In this document: positions 11,017 through 21,873 of the stretch, one piece after another
Layout of the letters: each line of letters begins with the position of its first letter
Numbering within the stretch: the stretch's first letter is position 1
Assembly: GCA_016808115.1 (NCBI GenBank)
Contig: JAEQBH010000882.1
Location: forward strand, 868,001-932,000
From: Tetrastigma voinierianum
Lineage: Eukaryota; Streptophyta; Magnoliopsida; Vitales; Vitaceae
Direction of reading: 5' to 3'
DNA: 64,000 nucleotides
Position numbers and translations under genes: made by a program
The notes under the pieces: model-generated
Databases searched by the model: none
What the model was told of the DNA's origin: nothing
Seen by the model: the letters and a program-made list of their open reading frames with translations, nothing else

Positions 11017-12849
11017 TCACCAATAATCCATGCAAGAACAAGCACCATCTTTGAAGTGATGGAATCTAACACGATCTCTCACAATTATCTCTCTGTTAAA
11101 AACCCTAGAGATCAATTTGGTCACCTGGTGACAGTCAACGCACACTCGAAGGTTTTTAAAAACCCGAACCGGCATGCCTGGTTTCATCTTCAAGAGGCCA
11201 AAGGCAATGGCGAGTCTCTCACTGTGCAGCCTGAGTGAGTTTTGTTTTCCATCAATGGCTTCATTAACCGTGGGCGCTTGTGAAGAGTCAGGTGAATATC
11301 CCACCTGTTCTAACCTCTTTTCAATCACATCCAAAGCCTGATATATTTCTTCTGTTTGAGGATGAGAAGTGTCCCCAGCAAAAAATTCATGGGCGACACC
11401 GTCTACCTCTATTGAACTACATCCAGGCTCTTTTACTACACCCTTATCAGTCATCAGTTTCCTAACCATCCCGACATCGTTCCACCTGCTAGCCGAGGCG
11501 TATACTCGGGACAGCAGAACATAGACAGCGCTACAGACACCACCTTCCGACTCGAGTACTCGTCGGGCCATTTCTTCGCTCAGCTCAACACCTGCATTTT
11601 GCTTGCAACAAGCATCAAGAAGACTCCTCCAAATGACTAAGTCTGGTCTCATGGGCATGTTTGATACAACATCTAAGGCTTCATCTATGAGTCCGGAACG
11701 GGCAAGAAGATCAACCAGGCAGCCATAGTGCTCTAATTCAGGTTCAATTTTGTACTCTGTTATCATCACATCAAAATACCTCCGACCTTCACTAACCAAG
11801 CCTCCGTGATTACACGCACTCAAGACACCTACAAATGTGATGGCATTGGGAATCAAATTTTCCGTCCTGACCATGCTATTAAAGTACTCTAATGCGGCTT
11901 CTACCTCACCATGGGAGGAGAATCCTAGAATCATGGAATTCCATGAAGTTACATCACGCTCAGGCATTCTGTCAAACAGTTGCTGAGCAAGTTCTAGTGA
12001 GCCGCTTTTGCAGTACATATCCACCAAGGAAGTGTTCAACAAAACATCATTAACTCTGTCAGGGTCAAACTTTTTCAATGCATAAGCATGAGCCCACATC
12101 CCCAAAGACAGCGCCCCCAAACCAGCACAAGCATTTACAATGCTCTGAATTGTATACCCATCTGGTTCAAAAAATTTCTGCATCTCTACGAATAATTTTA
12201 ATGCAGCGTCACACTCACCTAACCGAGCCAACGAGTCGATCACAACATTCCATGAAACCAAACTTCTTTCAGACATTCCATCAAACACCTCCTTTGCAGA
12301 GTCCAAATGGCCGCATGTGGCATACAAATGAACCAAACTGTTATTTATATAAACGTCTGAATTAAATCCAAGTTTCAAAATCTGGGCATGGATCTGTTCC
12401 CCTTCTGATAGAGCAAACAAGTAAGCACAAGCCTTGAGAACAAAGGGGAAAGTGTGCTTATCCTGCAAAACACTTCCTTGCTCCAACATTCTGTGATAAA
12501 GCGCAATGGCTTGTTCTTTGCGGTCGGTGGATCGTGCGCAGGCCCTGATAAGGGCGTTCCACATGAACGAATTGGGGTTCTCAATTTGATGGAAAACCCG
12601 AAAGGCGTAAGGGAGATCGTGTAAGGAGGAGAAAAGCAAAATCCGACTGTAAAGAAAGAAGGTGTTTGGATGGTGGGGAGATGTGATCCGAATTGTATGG
12701 GCGTGAAGCTGCTTGAGCTGAGACATGCAGGTGCATGAATTTAGAAAGAGAAGAAGGCGGCGGTGATGGGTGAAGGTGTCGCTGTTGCTAATAGCCGCGG
12801 CGGGGACATGGGAAGGTGGAGCTATTACAGCGGCGAGAACCATTGCCAT
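11017..12849 (-). CDS. CRR28: PPR-DYW RNA editing factor, CRR28 orthologue
   Basis: This intact intronless frame of 610 residues begins MAMVLAAVIAP with an Ala/Ser/His-rich leader that fits an organelle transit peptide. It then has the QLKQLHAHTIR block typical of plant PLS-class PPR proteins, about eight PPR/L/S repeats (such as FMWNALIRACA, DVYINNSLVHLYATCG, VSWNVVIDSLARLG and DVTSWNSMILGFSSHG), an E/E+ region (GCSSIEVDGVAHEFFAGDTS) and a DYW domain. The deaminase-type zinc motif is HSE (542-544) with CVDC (570-573), and the protein ends CSCMDYW. Sequence and length match Arabidopsis CRR28 (At1g59720), which is needed for C-to-U editing of chloroplast ndhB and ndhD transcripts. In the pre-insertion sequence an in-frame TGA lies eight codons upstream, supporting this start. 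A retrotransposon LTR now begins 8 bp upstream of the ATG, displacing the native leader and promoter by 6.4 kb. Even so, no frame damage is visible. Confidence 0.88.
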   Translation of the reverse strand: MAMVLAAVIAPPSHVPAAAISNSDTFTHHRRLLLFLNSCTCMSQLKQLHAHTIRITSPHHPNTFFLYSRILLFSSLHDLPYAFRVFHQIENPNSFMWNALIRACARSTDRKEQAIALYHRMLEQGSVLQDKHTFPFVLKACAYLFALSEGEQIHAQILKLGFNSDVYINNSLVHLYATCGHLDSAKEVFDGMSERSLVSWNVVIDSLARLGECDAALKLFVEMQKFFEPDGYTIQSIVNACAGLGALSLGMWAHAYALKKFDPDRVNDVLLNTSLVDMYCKSGSLELAQQLFDRMPERDVTSWNSMILGFSSHGEVEAALEYFNSMVRTENLIPNAITFVGVLSACNHGGLVSEGRRYFDVMITEYKIEPELEHYGCLVDLLARSGLIDEALDVVSNMPMRPDLVIWRSLLDACCKQNAGVELSEEMARRVLESEGGVCSAVYVLLSRVYASASRWNDVGMVRKLMTDKGVVKEPGCSSIEVDGVAHEFFAGDTSHPQTEEIYQALDVIEKRLEQVGYSPDSSQAPTVNEAIDGKQNSLRLHSERLAIAFGLLKMKPGMPVRVFKNLRVCVDCHQVTKLISRVFNREIIVRDRVRFHHFKDGACSCMDYW

Positions 12850-12857
12850 GCATGTAC

Positions 12858-13217
12858 TGATGCGGATTGTTCAAAACGGTGTCTTATGGTTTTTAATTCC
12901 AATAAATGGAACAGAGCGTTTGAAGACTGGGGTCCATTTTAGCATTAGTCCTTAGAAGATATTTCATTTCCTTCTATTATTTCTTTTCTTGTTATTCTGC
13001 ATTATTTTTGTTAGCGGAAAACGGGGAGAGTTTGTTAGCAATTCTGTTTTGGGGGAGGGCTATTTGTGAATCCAAAAGGGTCTAACTGAGGTTATGCAAA
13101 CTTGTAACCAAAGAAACTTCATCTTCCCTCTGTCAGTGTAATTGGGGTTTATCATAAAACTCCTCTGTTTCTCCCTCTAATTCTCTTTTCCCTTCTTAAT
13201 TGTTTGCACTTGCATCA
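12858..13217 (+). repeat. 5' LTR of the chromovirus
   Basis: This 360-bp LTR has TGATG at its start and CATCA at its end as a short inverted repeat. It pairs with 18923-19280. Its left edge is 8 bp from the CRR28 start codon, so its antisense strand now forms the immediate upstream region of that gene. Confidence 0.92.
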
Positions 13218-13219
13218 AT

Positions 13220-13230
13220 TGGTATCAGAG
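13220..13230 (+). other. Primer-binding site, initiator tRNA-Met
   Basis: TGGTATCAGAG, two bases after the 5' LTR, is complementary to the 3' end of plant initiator tRNA-Met. This is the usual primer for reverse transcription in chromoviruses. Confidence 0.9.
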
Positions 13231-13260
13231 TCTTTCGTTTCTCGACATGTGATACTCACC

Positions 13261-15620
13261 ATGGCTGAAGGGACACAACAACTAGAAGTTTGTAGAGAGC
13301 TACTTGAGATAAGGAAGGATTTCGAACGGAAACAAGAAGTATGGCAATGGGAAGCAGAGGAGCGCAATTCAAAATCCTTTGATGAACTCAAAACCTTAAT
13401 TGAAGGACTTAGTTTGCAAAACCAAGAGGTGTTGGTCAATCGAGGTGCTCAAGAGGGAAGCACTCCTTTAAGCGGCAATATGAATAAATTTACGATTAAT
13501 GAGTTAGTGATTACGTTGGACATTCGACAAAGTTGAATTTCCCAAGTTTGATGGGATTGGTTTAGATGATTGGTTGTTGCGTGTTGAGTATTTCTTTGAA
13601 ATGGACTGTATTGCTCCCGAGTTTAAGGTGAGAATGGCGCTTTACACTTATAGGGTAAGGCGATTCAGTGGCATCAAGGGTATGTTAAAACCACGAGAGC
13701 GTAGTATAGAAAGATTGGCTAAGTATGTGTTGGCTTTGGAGTGCGATTCCAGGCAACACACTTATGATGATCCGCTGCGATTGTGAGCCGTGAAAAACGG
13801 GATCATTGGAGTCTTACATGGAGGTTGATGAGTTGTATCTCGAGGAGAAGTAGAGATCTCAGACTCGTTTTTTCCCCTCAGCCCCGTGGATGAATTAGAA
13901 ATGCCTGTCAGGATGTTCAAACCTAAAACTTTAGCTGATGCCTATTCACTTGCTTGTTTGCAAGAAATTGCAGTAGTAGCTCTTCAAAACAAGCCAAAAC
14001 CTACCACTAAAAATCCTATGACATCATATACCATATTGTCGCGGGAGCTGCTCACGTGACATGGCCGTGCGGTGGCCCTCTTGACACCTTGTCGAGGTTG
14101 ACCTTTCCTGCACTCCCCATTTTAAATGCTGCATCTTGGTAGGTTTGCACCTCGGCTCATTAAACGACTCCGGCTCAGGCCGAGTTTGCGGGGTGAGGCT
14201 GACACCCTTCTTCATTGTCGAGTCCTCGACTAGAATAGAAGCTCCAGCGCTCCCCTTCGCTCTTGGATAGAGCGAGCCTTGACTCCTGGCGTCCTACGGA
14301 GTACTCCTGTATTTACTGCTTTGGAGATTTTCCTCTGACTGCTTTCGCTGTAGATATGATATTCTTCTTGACTCCATGTGGCGCATGTCAAAGAAACTGT
14401 GACATACTAGCACTCCTCGTGTTTCGTTCACTATTGTCTGGTAGTGAGTGGATTCCATTACAAACTCTCCCGGCAAATCTAGCAGCCCTCGCTGCAAGGC
14501 CACATTCCCAGTGTCGCTCGAGTACTAGCTCCTCCAGGCACTTTTCATCTGTCCGTACTGATGCTCATTGGCATAGGGACTTCCCATATGGTAAAGATGT
14601 GGCTTCACACAGCCATGCTCCTCATAGCACCCTGAGAGTAGTATGCCTCCCCGCACTCACTCCCACTCCTAGTAAGCGGCCACATCCCTACTCTACTAGT
14701 CACAGCTACGACACCTCAGATCCGGAGGCACGCCCATATTCTCCATGGGTCCCCCTTGGTGCAACTTCATCTTCGGCTTCACTTGATTACTTGTACTTCC
14801 ATAGGAGAGATAGGCCTTAAGATTGCAGAAGTAGAACACCTCCCTGTTCTCTCCTCCTGCCTCGCTCTGATACCATATTGTCACCGGGCTGGCACTCCCA
14901 CGGTAAGCAGCTGTGCGCTGACCCCTCTCGACACCACGTTGGGGACTCGACCTTCCACACTATAATCTTCATACTATCTTGGTAGTTTCGCGCCTCGGGC
15001 TCATTAGAAAGTGACTCCGACTCCAGAGCTAGTTTGCGTAGGGTTGACCCGACACCCTTCTTCATTGTCAAGTCACCATTGCTTGATAAGCTCCCCACAC
15101 TCACCTTGCGCTCCCATGGGTAAGCATGCCTTGACTCCTAAGTGTCCTACCGACACTCCTACGCGCACCTATGAAGCGTGCCTCCACTCTTGACACGCAC
15201 ACCCGTAGACATGATATTCTCCTTTAACTCATACGGCGGTAATGCGCCCATTGACATAACCTTCCTCATTGTACTCGTGCATTCTTTGTCTTGGACCATT
15301 TGAGTGAGTCAGACCCCCTCCTTTGCCTTGTTCTTCTAAACCTCTCATCCCGAGCACACATCACCCGACCAGGCTACCCCGAAATACCGTAATTGGTCTT
15401 ACGCTAATGTTTTCTCAAAGCCGACCTTAGTAGGTATTTTTGCCTGCTGCAGTCACACCTCGATTATGGGACCTCGAACCCACCAACCCAATGAAAACAT
15501 TAAAACTATATCCCAGGCAAAGTTTAGATGAAAAGAAGCTCTGAGATTGCATTTTTAGTGTGATGAAAGTTTATCCGGGGCATCGATGCGAAAAAACAAC
15601 TTTATGTCTGATTGCGAGGT
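13261..15620 (+). pseudogene. Chromovirus gag, broken and split by a nested element
   Basis: An ATG at 13261 opens a frame (MAEGTQQLEVCRELLEIRKD) that is shifted near 13510. It continues in another frame as KVEFPKFDGIGLDDWLLRVE with YFFEMDCIAPEFKVRMAL, the conserved capsid block of plant Ty3 elements. The LADAYSLACLQE segment near 13930 is the usual C-terminal gag region. The coding trace stops near 14030 at the nested element and resumes about 15490. A zinc-knuckle remnant (CDE...GHRCEK spacing) lies near 15560-15610. Several stops and shifts make it non-functional. Confidence 0.75.
14030..15480 (-). mobile_element. Nested small LTR element (TRIM-like), minus orientation
   Basis: Two diverged direct repeats, about 14035-14420 and 14878-15270, share blocks such as GACACCCTTCTTCATTGTC and CCTTGACTCCT. 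Just before the right repeat, GCTCTGATACCA at 14864-14875 is the reverse complement of the tRNA-Met primer-binding site. That makes the right repeat the 5' LTR of a minus-strand element. The roughly 450 bp between the repeats has no gag or pol similarity, which suits a TRIM-type or internally deleted element. It interrupts the chromovirus gag. Outer ends are approximate; I found no target duplication. The left repeat also retains ATACCATATTGTC, which includes part of the primer-site text, so the structure may be rearranged. Confidence 0.5.
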
Positions 15621-15739
15621 GGATCACCCAGTGATACAAACTGGCATGTGAGAACTAGATGCAACTTTGGAAAATGAGGAGCAAAAGCGACATTGACTCT
15701 ATTTGAATGCGTTAATGGGTGGAGGTGATTACCAAACCA

Positions 15740-15900
15740 TGACATTGATAGGCACTTATTGTGGTAGACTTCTATTTATCCTAATTGATTATAGCATCAC
15801 ACATAATTTTTTGAGTATTAAAGTGGCAAAAAGGGTGAAGTGTCCATTCTGACGTTAAGCAATATTAAGTGATTATTGCTAATGGCAGATTTGGGTTATG
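15740..15900 (+). pseudogene. Chromovirus protease remnant
   Basis: The translation reads LILIDYSITHNFLSIK-like text at the position of the aspartic protease active site; family members have an Asp-Ser/Thr-Gly triad here. The Ser-Gly part of the triad is substituted, so the site appears dead. It lies between gag and RT as expected. Confidence 0.55.
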
Positions 15901-16379
15901 CCGTGAGTGCATCCTGATTTTACTTGGAAGATCTGAGGCCGTAGGTTTTTGCATATGTATATCTTTTGCCATTGGATGGTGGCCGTTTTGGGTGCTTTCG
16001 ATGGTTAGCTACATTGGGGGACATCATATGGAATTTCAATAAGTTGGAAATGATTTTTGCAATGCAGGGACAATCGTATAAGCTACAAGGGAAGATGAAA
16101 GGGAGTTTGAATCTTTTAGATTAGGAGGAGGAGATGAGTGAGTTCTTTAGCTTAAAGCTAAATTAGCTTACTTGATCACGGTTAATTTCTCTTCTGAGTT
16201 GTGGGCCATTCGAGGATTTGCTTGTGAAGTGGAGTCGATTGACCAATTCTAACATAATTCGACTGCAGAGTTTATTGTTGAATTTTGCGGATGTTTTGAG
16301 AGACGAATGGATTACCTCTAGGCGGGAACATGACCATAAGATTGAATTGAAGGGAGAGGCACCAATCCAGTCGGCTGCG

Positions 16380-17000
16380 GACCTTATAGATTGTGCTTAC
16401 ACCTGAGAAGGATGCCATTGAAAAATTGATAAATGAAATGTTGGATACATGTGTCATCAAGTATAGTAAGAGTCTTTAAGCCAGCCCGATTGTCATAGTC
16501 AAGAAAAAAAGATGGCACATGGCGTCTTTGTGTGGATTATAGAGCATTGAATTAGGCAACCATCAAAGATAAATTTCCTATACCAGTCATTGAAAAGATC
16601 TTGGAAGAACTTGGTGGGTCCATTGTGTTCTCCAAAATTGATCTTAGATTAGGGTATTGGAAAATTCGAATGCATACCCCTAACATTCACAAAATTGCCT
16701 TTAAAACACATAAGGGCCATTTTGAGTTTTTAGTGATGCCTTTTGGCTTAACTAATTCTCCATCCACTTTTCAAAGCCTCGTGAGCAGTATTTACATGCC
16801 TTATTTGAGGAAATTTATATTGGTTTTCTTTGACGATATTCTGGTATATAGTTGCAACATGGAAGATCATTTGCACCATTTAACCATTGCTTTGCAGGCG
16901 TTGTGTGATAACATGTTATACGCAAAGTGGAGTAAATGTTTTTTTGGCCATACAAGCATTGAATATTTGGGACATGTCATTTCGGCCGATTAAGGTGATA
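16380..17000 (+). pseudogene. Chromovirus reverse transcriptase, broken
   Basis: Fragments in neighbouring frames give the RT blocks: KKKDGTWRLCVDYRALN-like text near 16500, then FSKIDLRLGYWKIRMH, KTHKGHFEFLVMPFGLTNSP and the catalytic FFDDILVYS at about 16826-16855. The two active-site aspartates are still present. Frameshifts near 16500 and a stop at 16991 inactivate it. Confidence 0.85.
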
Positions 17001-17149
17001 AGCTGATCTAGAAAGTCACAGCGGTGACAAATTGGCCACAGCAACAACTAGCAAGCTTGAGTTATGTGGTTTCTTGGGACTCTGAGGCTACAGACGATTT
17101 ATTTAAAAATTATGGAAGGATATAAAACCAACGATGGATATGCTTTAAA

Positions 17150-17640
17150 AAGATGGCTTTGATGGACCCCGTCACAGTATTGACTTTCGACTTGAAGCTT
17201 GGGCTAGGATTTCGACTCACAGTTTTGGCTCTCCTAGATTTTTCTAAGGAATTTGTGGTGGAGACTGATGCGTTAGGACAGGGAATAGGAGCAGTTCTCA
17301 TGCAAGAAGGATATCCTATAACATTTATTAGGAAGGCACTCTCTGAAAAATATCAAGCTCTTTCTGTTTATGAGAAAGAGATACTATATCTTGATGTATT
17401 GAAGAAATGGGAATCTTATTTGATGAATCATCACTTTATTGTTAAAACAGACCACCAAATCCTTAAATATTTGTTAGAACAACGTCTTACTACTCCTACT
17501 CAACAGGCTTGGATGGCAAAGTTAATGCAATTTGACTATGAGATCCGTTACAAGCAAGGGAAAGAAAACTTGGTTGTAGATGCACTCTCTCGTGTTCATT
17601 CTCCTGAATTAATGGCTTTAACATCTTCAATCATGCGATC
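17150..17640 (+). pseudogene. Chromovirus RNase H
   Basis: The frame reads FVVETDALGQGIGAVLMQEG, ALSVYEKEILYLDVL and IVKTDHQILKYLLEQ, ending YKQGKENLVVDALSRV. These are the RNase H blocks of Ty3/gypsy polyproteins, including the acidic positions (ETDA, YEKE, TDH, DALSR). It is one of the least damaged parts of the element. Confidence 0.85.
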
Positions 17641-17689
17641 GGTATGCAGACAGTCAAAAACATGGATTTCGGTCGCATCTCCAGGTAAG

Positions 17690-18560
17690 TGATTTTAGCA
17701 AAGAGAATGATTCGAAGCTATATTTCGAAAATACGGTTAGTCAGTAGCGATTTACAAAGAAAAAGGAAACATGGTAGGCTAAGACAACTCACATGGAACA
17801 AGAACTCTTGCACTTTCATACTTCTTCCTTTGCGAGGTCATTAGGGTCTCTGACAACATTGGGGTCGTGCATGATGGAGTGTATTGGAAGGGAATGTGGA
17901 AAGATGTCTGCGAATTTGTTCAAACTTGCTCTACACCGCGGTCTTCTGAGCACGAGAATCATTACTCTAGTGCGCTACAACCTCTTTCTATGCCAGTGGG
18001 AGTTTTCACTGATATTACCATGGATTTCATTGAGGGTCTTCCAAAATCGGGTGGAAAGTCCACTGTTATGGTAGTAGTTGATCATTTGACTAAGTATGGG
18101 CATTCAACCAAGACGGTGGCACAACTTTTCCTTGATCATGTTTATTAAGTTCATAGACCACTAATATATGATAACAAGTGGCGGTGTTTTTCCACTTTAG
18201 TTCTTTTGGAAGGATTTTCAAACTCCAAGGCGTGGTGCTGCAATTGTCTACAACCTATCACCCTTAAACGGATGGGCAAACAGAAGTTGTTAACCGATGC
18301 ATTGAAAACTATTTGCGGTGTATGGCTGGTGATCTGACCCTCGATGGTCTGTTAGCTCTCCTTAAATTTGAATTTTGGTATAACACTACATACCATTCCA
18401 TTATCAAGGTTACACCTTTTGAAGCATTATATGGTTACCCTCCTCCAGGACTCTAATATTGAAGTTGTGAATCAACTCTTAACAGAGCGTGAAGGATGGT
18501 TGACACTTCTCAGTATCTTTTGTTGGAGAGCAAAGCAGTATGAAGGCACAAGCTAATAAG
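17690..18560 (+). pseudogene. Chromovirus integrase, broken
   Basis: Text such as GVYWKGMWKDVCEFVQTC (zinc-binding part) and DITMDFIEGLPKSGGKSTVM with VVVDHLTKYGH (start of the DDE core) appears in overlapping frames from about 17870 to 18130. Later blocks around 18230-18440 correspond to QTEVVNRCIENYLRC and YHSIIKVTPFEALYG. Multiple stops and shifts are present. Confidence 0.8.
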
Positions 18561-18689
18561 AAAAGAACAGATCGAGAATTTTAGATTGGGGATGCCATTT
18601 ATTTGAAATTGCAAGCATATAAATAGGGAAGCTGGCTCCTGATGCTTAGATTCATAATGTGTTTCATGTCTCACTTCTTAAACATGCTT

Positions 18690-18910
18690 ACCATCCCATT
18701 CAAGCCATACCAACTCTGCCAATTTCAAAAACCAGCACTACTTTACTTCCCTCGAAGCTATTGGATGCGTAGGATGGTCGAGCCTGAGAATGCTCCGGTT
18801 CAATACGATACATTTGGAAGGCTCGATCACGCTAGCAGCGTCGGTAGGAATATGCAGATGAATTGATACTTCGTTTTCCTTCATTCTTCCTCTACGATAA
18901 GGAAGGTTTA
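18690..18910 (+). pseudogene. Chromodomain remnant at the end of pol
   Basis: Read across frame breaks, the text resembles KLLDARMVEPENAPVQY followed by EEYADELILRFPSFFL. This matches the end of chromovirus integrases, where a C-terminal chromodomain targets chromatin. It is badly degraded and the call rests on order and spacing as well as similarity. Confidence 0.5.
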
Positions 18911-18920
18911 AGGAGAGGGA
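18910..18920 (+). other. Polypurine tract
   Basis: AAGGAGAGGGA lies two bases before the 3' LTR, the standard position for plus-strand priming. Confidence 0.8.
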
Positions 18921-18922
18921 AT

Positions 18923-19280
18923 TGATGCGGATTGTTCAAAACGGTGTCATATGGTTTTTAATTCCCTAAGTGGAATGGAGCGTTTGAAGATTGGGGTCCA
19001 TTTTAGCACTGGTCATTATAAGATATTTCATTTCCTTATTTTATTTATTTTCTTGTTATTCTGCATTATTTTTGTTAGCGAAAAAAGGGGAGAGTTTGTT
19101 AGCAATTCTATTTTGGGGGAAAGCTATTTGTGAATCCAGAAGGGTCTAGCTGAGGTTATGCAAACTTGTAACCAAATAAACTTCATTTTCCTCTATCTGT
19201 GTAATTGGGGTTTATCATGAAACTCGTATGTTTCTCCCTCTAATTCTCTTTTCCCTTCTTAATTCTTTGCACTTGCGTCA
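18923..19280 (+). repeat. 3' LTR of the chromovirus
   Basis: This 358-bp LTR starts TGATGCGG and ends TTGCGTCA. It is followed by the TGTAC duplication at 19281-19285. It differs from the 5' LTR by many substitutions and small indels. Confidence 0.92.
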
Positions 19281-19285
19281 TGTAC

Positions 19286-20596
19286 TAAGGAAGATTCACC
19301 GTTCAATCTGCCACAACCATTGTTTCACCGGTCAATAATGTCATTATGAGAAAATTAAACGGACATGTTTTATGTATGGTGCAAATCATCTAGTTCCAAG
19401 AATCCGACGGCAACCCAAGGAACTTACCAATTTCTTGGACACGGACTTGGATGTTGCATTTATTGTTTCCAAAGAATTCTTTTTCCACAAATAATTTACT
19501 TAGCCTTCAAATTTTTTTTGTAAAGGATACAAGTTTATAAACAAGATATAATATATGAGGAGGTCTGATTCTTCTTCTTCTTATTTTTTTTTAATAAGAA
19601 ATTTCTTATGTCCCAATTATTTGGGAAAAAACATTAAATAAAAAAAATTCTCAGAATTTTGATTAAATTACAGTCTCAAGTAATTCTTCTAAATATTTTA
19701 GATTTATTAGAAAAAAATAATCATAAATAAAAATATAAGAAATTATTAAAATAAAGTATTATTAATAAAAGTCTTTTAAAAAAAATATAAAGAATACATT
19801 AAACTAAGGAAATTTCATACTGCAACAATTTTTTTTATATCAAATATCAAAAGTTCATGGAATTTTTGAGGCTAAAGCGCTTTAATTCTGATGTAATAAA
19901 AGCGCTGATGGGGCGTAGTAGGCTCATATCTGGGCTGAAGAGATAGGAAGATCGAATCCCAATGATGATTTTATTATTATTAGTTATTTATTTAATCGTC
20001 TTTTTGGAATTGTTTGTTTAGGTTTTGTTGGTGTCTATAAATAAGCGCGCTTATGTTATTGTTTTTAAGCCCGGACTTGATATGATATTGAAAATTTAAG
20101 AACCGTTACATTTATTTTGCTTTCTTTTTTAATTTATTATTCTTTGTGGCGAGCTACATCAATTTACAGTATTAGATCATAACCGATTTGAGATCAGTTA
20201 TTTCTCCAGCTATGAGGTGCTACGCCCATTCACTATTCAGCTGTCTCGCCTTTGCTCATCCAATCCTTCATTTTCTTTCCAAGTTTTCAATCTCATATGT
20301 TGTTTGTTTTAAGTTCTTGTTCTGTTTCTTTCAAATCATCCGCTGCCTTCCAAAATTTTGATCAAGTTATTGAAAAGAAAAGAAAAAAAGAATCTGATCA
20401 AGAAAATATCATGCGGTCAAGAAAAAATAAAAAATAAAAATCCCAGATCGTGACCAATGCTGACACCGTTCTTGCTAGATTCCCTATCTTCTATTTTGTC
20501 ACATCCTATTCGGGATCTGTAATTTATTGCGAATCGCCTCTTGCACAGCTGTCACACACGCTTGCTTTAAAACAAAAACTCAAATCATTATATCAA
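19286..20596. other. Displaced upstream flank of the CRR28 gene
   Basis: Before the chromovirus inserted, this DNA lay directly upstream of the CRR28 start, so the native promoter and leader are probably here. It is AT-rich. I see no other gene; short open frames at 20252-20647 have no recognisable motif. It ends at the target duplication of the hAT element. Confidence 0.5.
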
Positions 20597-20604
20597 ATTG
20601 TGAG

Positions 20605-20664
20605 CAAGGTTAAAAATATCGGTTTTGACGGATATATCGGTAATTGAATTTTACAGATATACTA
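20605..20664. other. Left (3') terminal segment of the hAT element
   Basis: It starts with the terminal CAAGGTTAAAAATATCG and contains GGATATATCGG. The segment continues after the Tat element at 32404, where GGATATATCAG and TTGATATATCG recur. Confidence 0.75.
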
Positions 20665-21274
20665 TGATCGGGTTTAAAATAATAGGTGCGCAAGCCTAGA
20701 GCACAAGCCCAAATGATAGGGTTAAGAGGAGATTAAAAAGCAAGCCCAATACCAATGCTCGGCCCTTTATGATATCCATCAATCATGACCGGAAACCGGG
20801 GCCAATTCACTTACCTTAGACGTATTATAGTGCTCAAGGAATTCGTATTAAAGGAAAACACCCAATCTCCACCAATTAGGAAAGTAGGATATTTCCTAAT
20901 CATTGCTCCTCAATTATCACTTGCTAATCGGTTAAAGATAAGGAAAGAAAATCCCTCGCCCAATGGAAGAAATATCGTGTCATCCTCTAACAAGGAAAGA
21001 TATCATTCAGTATCATCATCTAAGTAGGAAAGTTATCATGATCGTAATTATAAATCTGGGCCACCCCCACCGGTCGAAGTCGCATAGAAAATTCATTCCT
21101 AAGCAATTGATCTTCTCTTCCCAGGAAAAGAGCGCTTAGGCATAGAGGAGAGCCCGATGGCGAACCCCTGTGATCCTTTGTTTCTTATTTATGCGGAAGG
21201 GCGGAGCATCTGAGACGACGGACCAGGCCAAACAATTCCGGTGGCTCGGTTTGGTTTCGGTTGAAAAAGCATCA
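20665..21274 (+). repeat. 5' LTR of the Tat element
   Basis: This 610-bp LTR starts TGATCGGG and ends AAAAAGCATCA. It pairs with 31806-32403; the best-conserved parts are GGAATTCGTATTAAAGGAAA and the CCTCTAACAAGGAAAGATATC block. Confidence 0.88.
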
Positions 21275-21281
21275 CATCGGT

Positions 21282-21301
21282 TTGGCGTCGTCTACGTAGG
21301 A
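21282..21301 (+). other. Primer-binding site region of the Tat element
   Basis: The block TTGGCGTCGTCTACGTAGGA, eight bases after the 5' LTR, has the layout of the primer site of Tat/Athila-type elements (TGGCGCCGT core). One CpG appears to have decayed to TpG or was otherwise substituted. Confidence 0.6.
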
Positions 21302-21873
21302 ACGGCGGTTCCTTCTAAATAAAGTGATCGTTGGTGATGGTATCGACTCGAACCTTGACGGGAGCTACACCAGCCCTCGAGGATCTGAGACCGATAAGGA
21401 GGCATAGATGAGTGACCTCCCAGTCTTTGCTAGAAACTGCATGCCCAATCTGCCGACCAGGATGGGCGCTCTAGTCTCCTGACCAAAGCGTCTGGCGGGA
21501 GGAGTTGGGAGCGACTCATTTAGGTAAATCTGGCCCCGGGGCGTGACGGTCGAGAAGGCGAGCCCCATTACCCGAAGAGCGACGCACCCCAGGCCACTCC
21601 TCGAGAAGCCGGATGGAGAAGGAGAAACTAGCGGTAGGAGCATGATCCTTACAAGCCCCTCGAGAATCATGATAGAAGAGGCATGAGGTGGCGGACGACG
21701 TAAGTGATGGACCGTCCCTTATCGACGGGAAGCCCGAGGAGCGGTCACAGGGCTGAAGGTTCGGGGGACATCGAGCAGGCTCGGCCACATGAAGGAGGCG
21801 GTAAAGGGCGAGCTCAGTCTCTATGGGCGCCACAGTGCAAATAAAAGCCCAGATCCGTTCATAAACTAGGTCT

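Larger units (their letters stand above)
12853..19285 (+). mobile_element. Ty3/gypsy chromovirus, complete but decayed, with 5-bp TSD
   Basis: The element runs from 12858 to 19280 and is flanked by TGTAC at 12853-12857 and 19281-19285. LTRs start TGATGCGG and end TTGCATCA or TTGCGTCA. A primer-binding site for initiator tRNA-Met (TGGTATCAGAG) lies 2 bp after the 5' LTR, and a polypurine tract (AAGGAGAGGGA) lies just before the 3' LTR. Domains run in order gag, protease, RT, RNase H, integrase and a chromodomain remnant, so this is a Ty3/gypsy chromovirus. Frames are broken by many stops and shifts, and a second element is nested between the two parts of gag. The LTRs look roughly 90% identical by eye, so the insertion is old. 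It lies immediately upstream of the CRR28 gene in opposite orientation. Confidence 0.92.
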
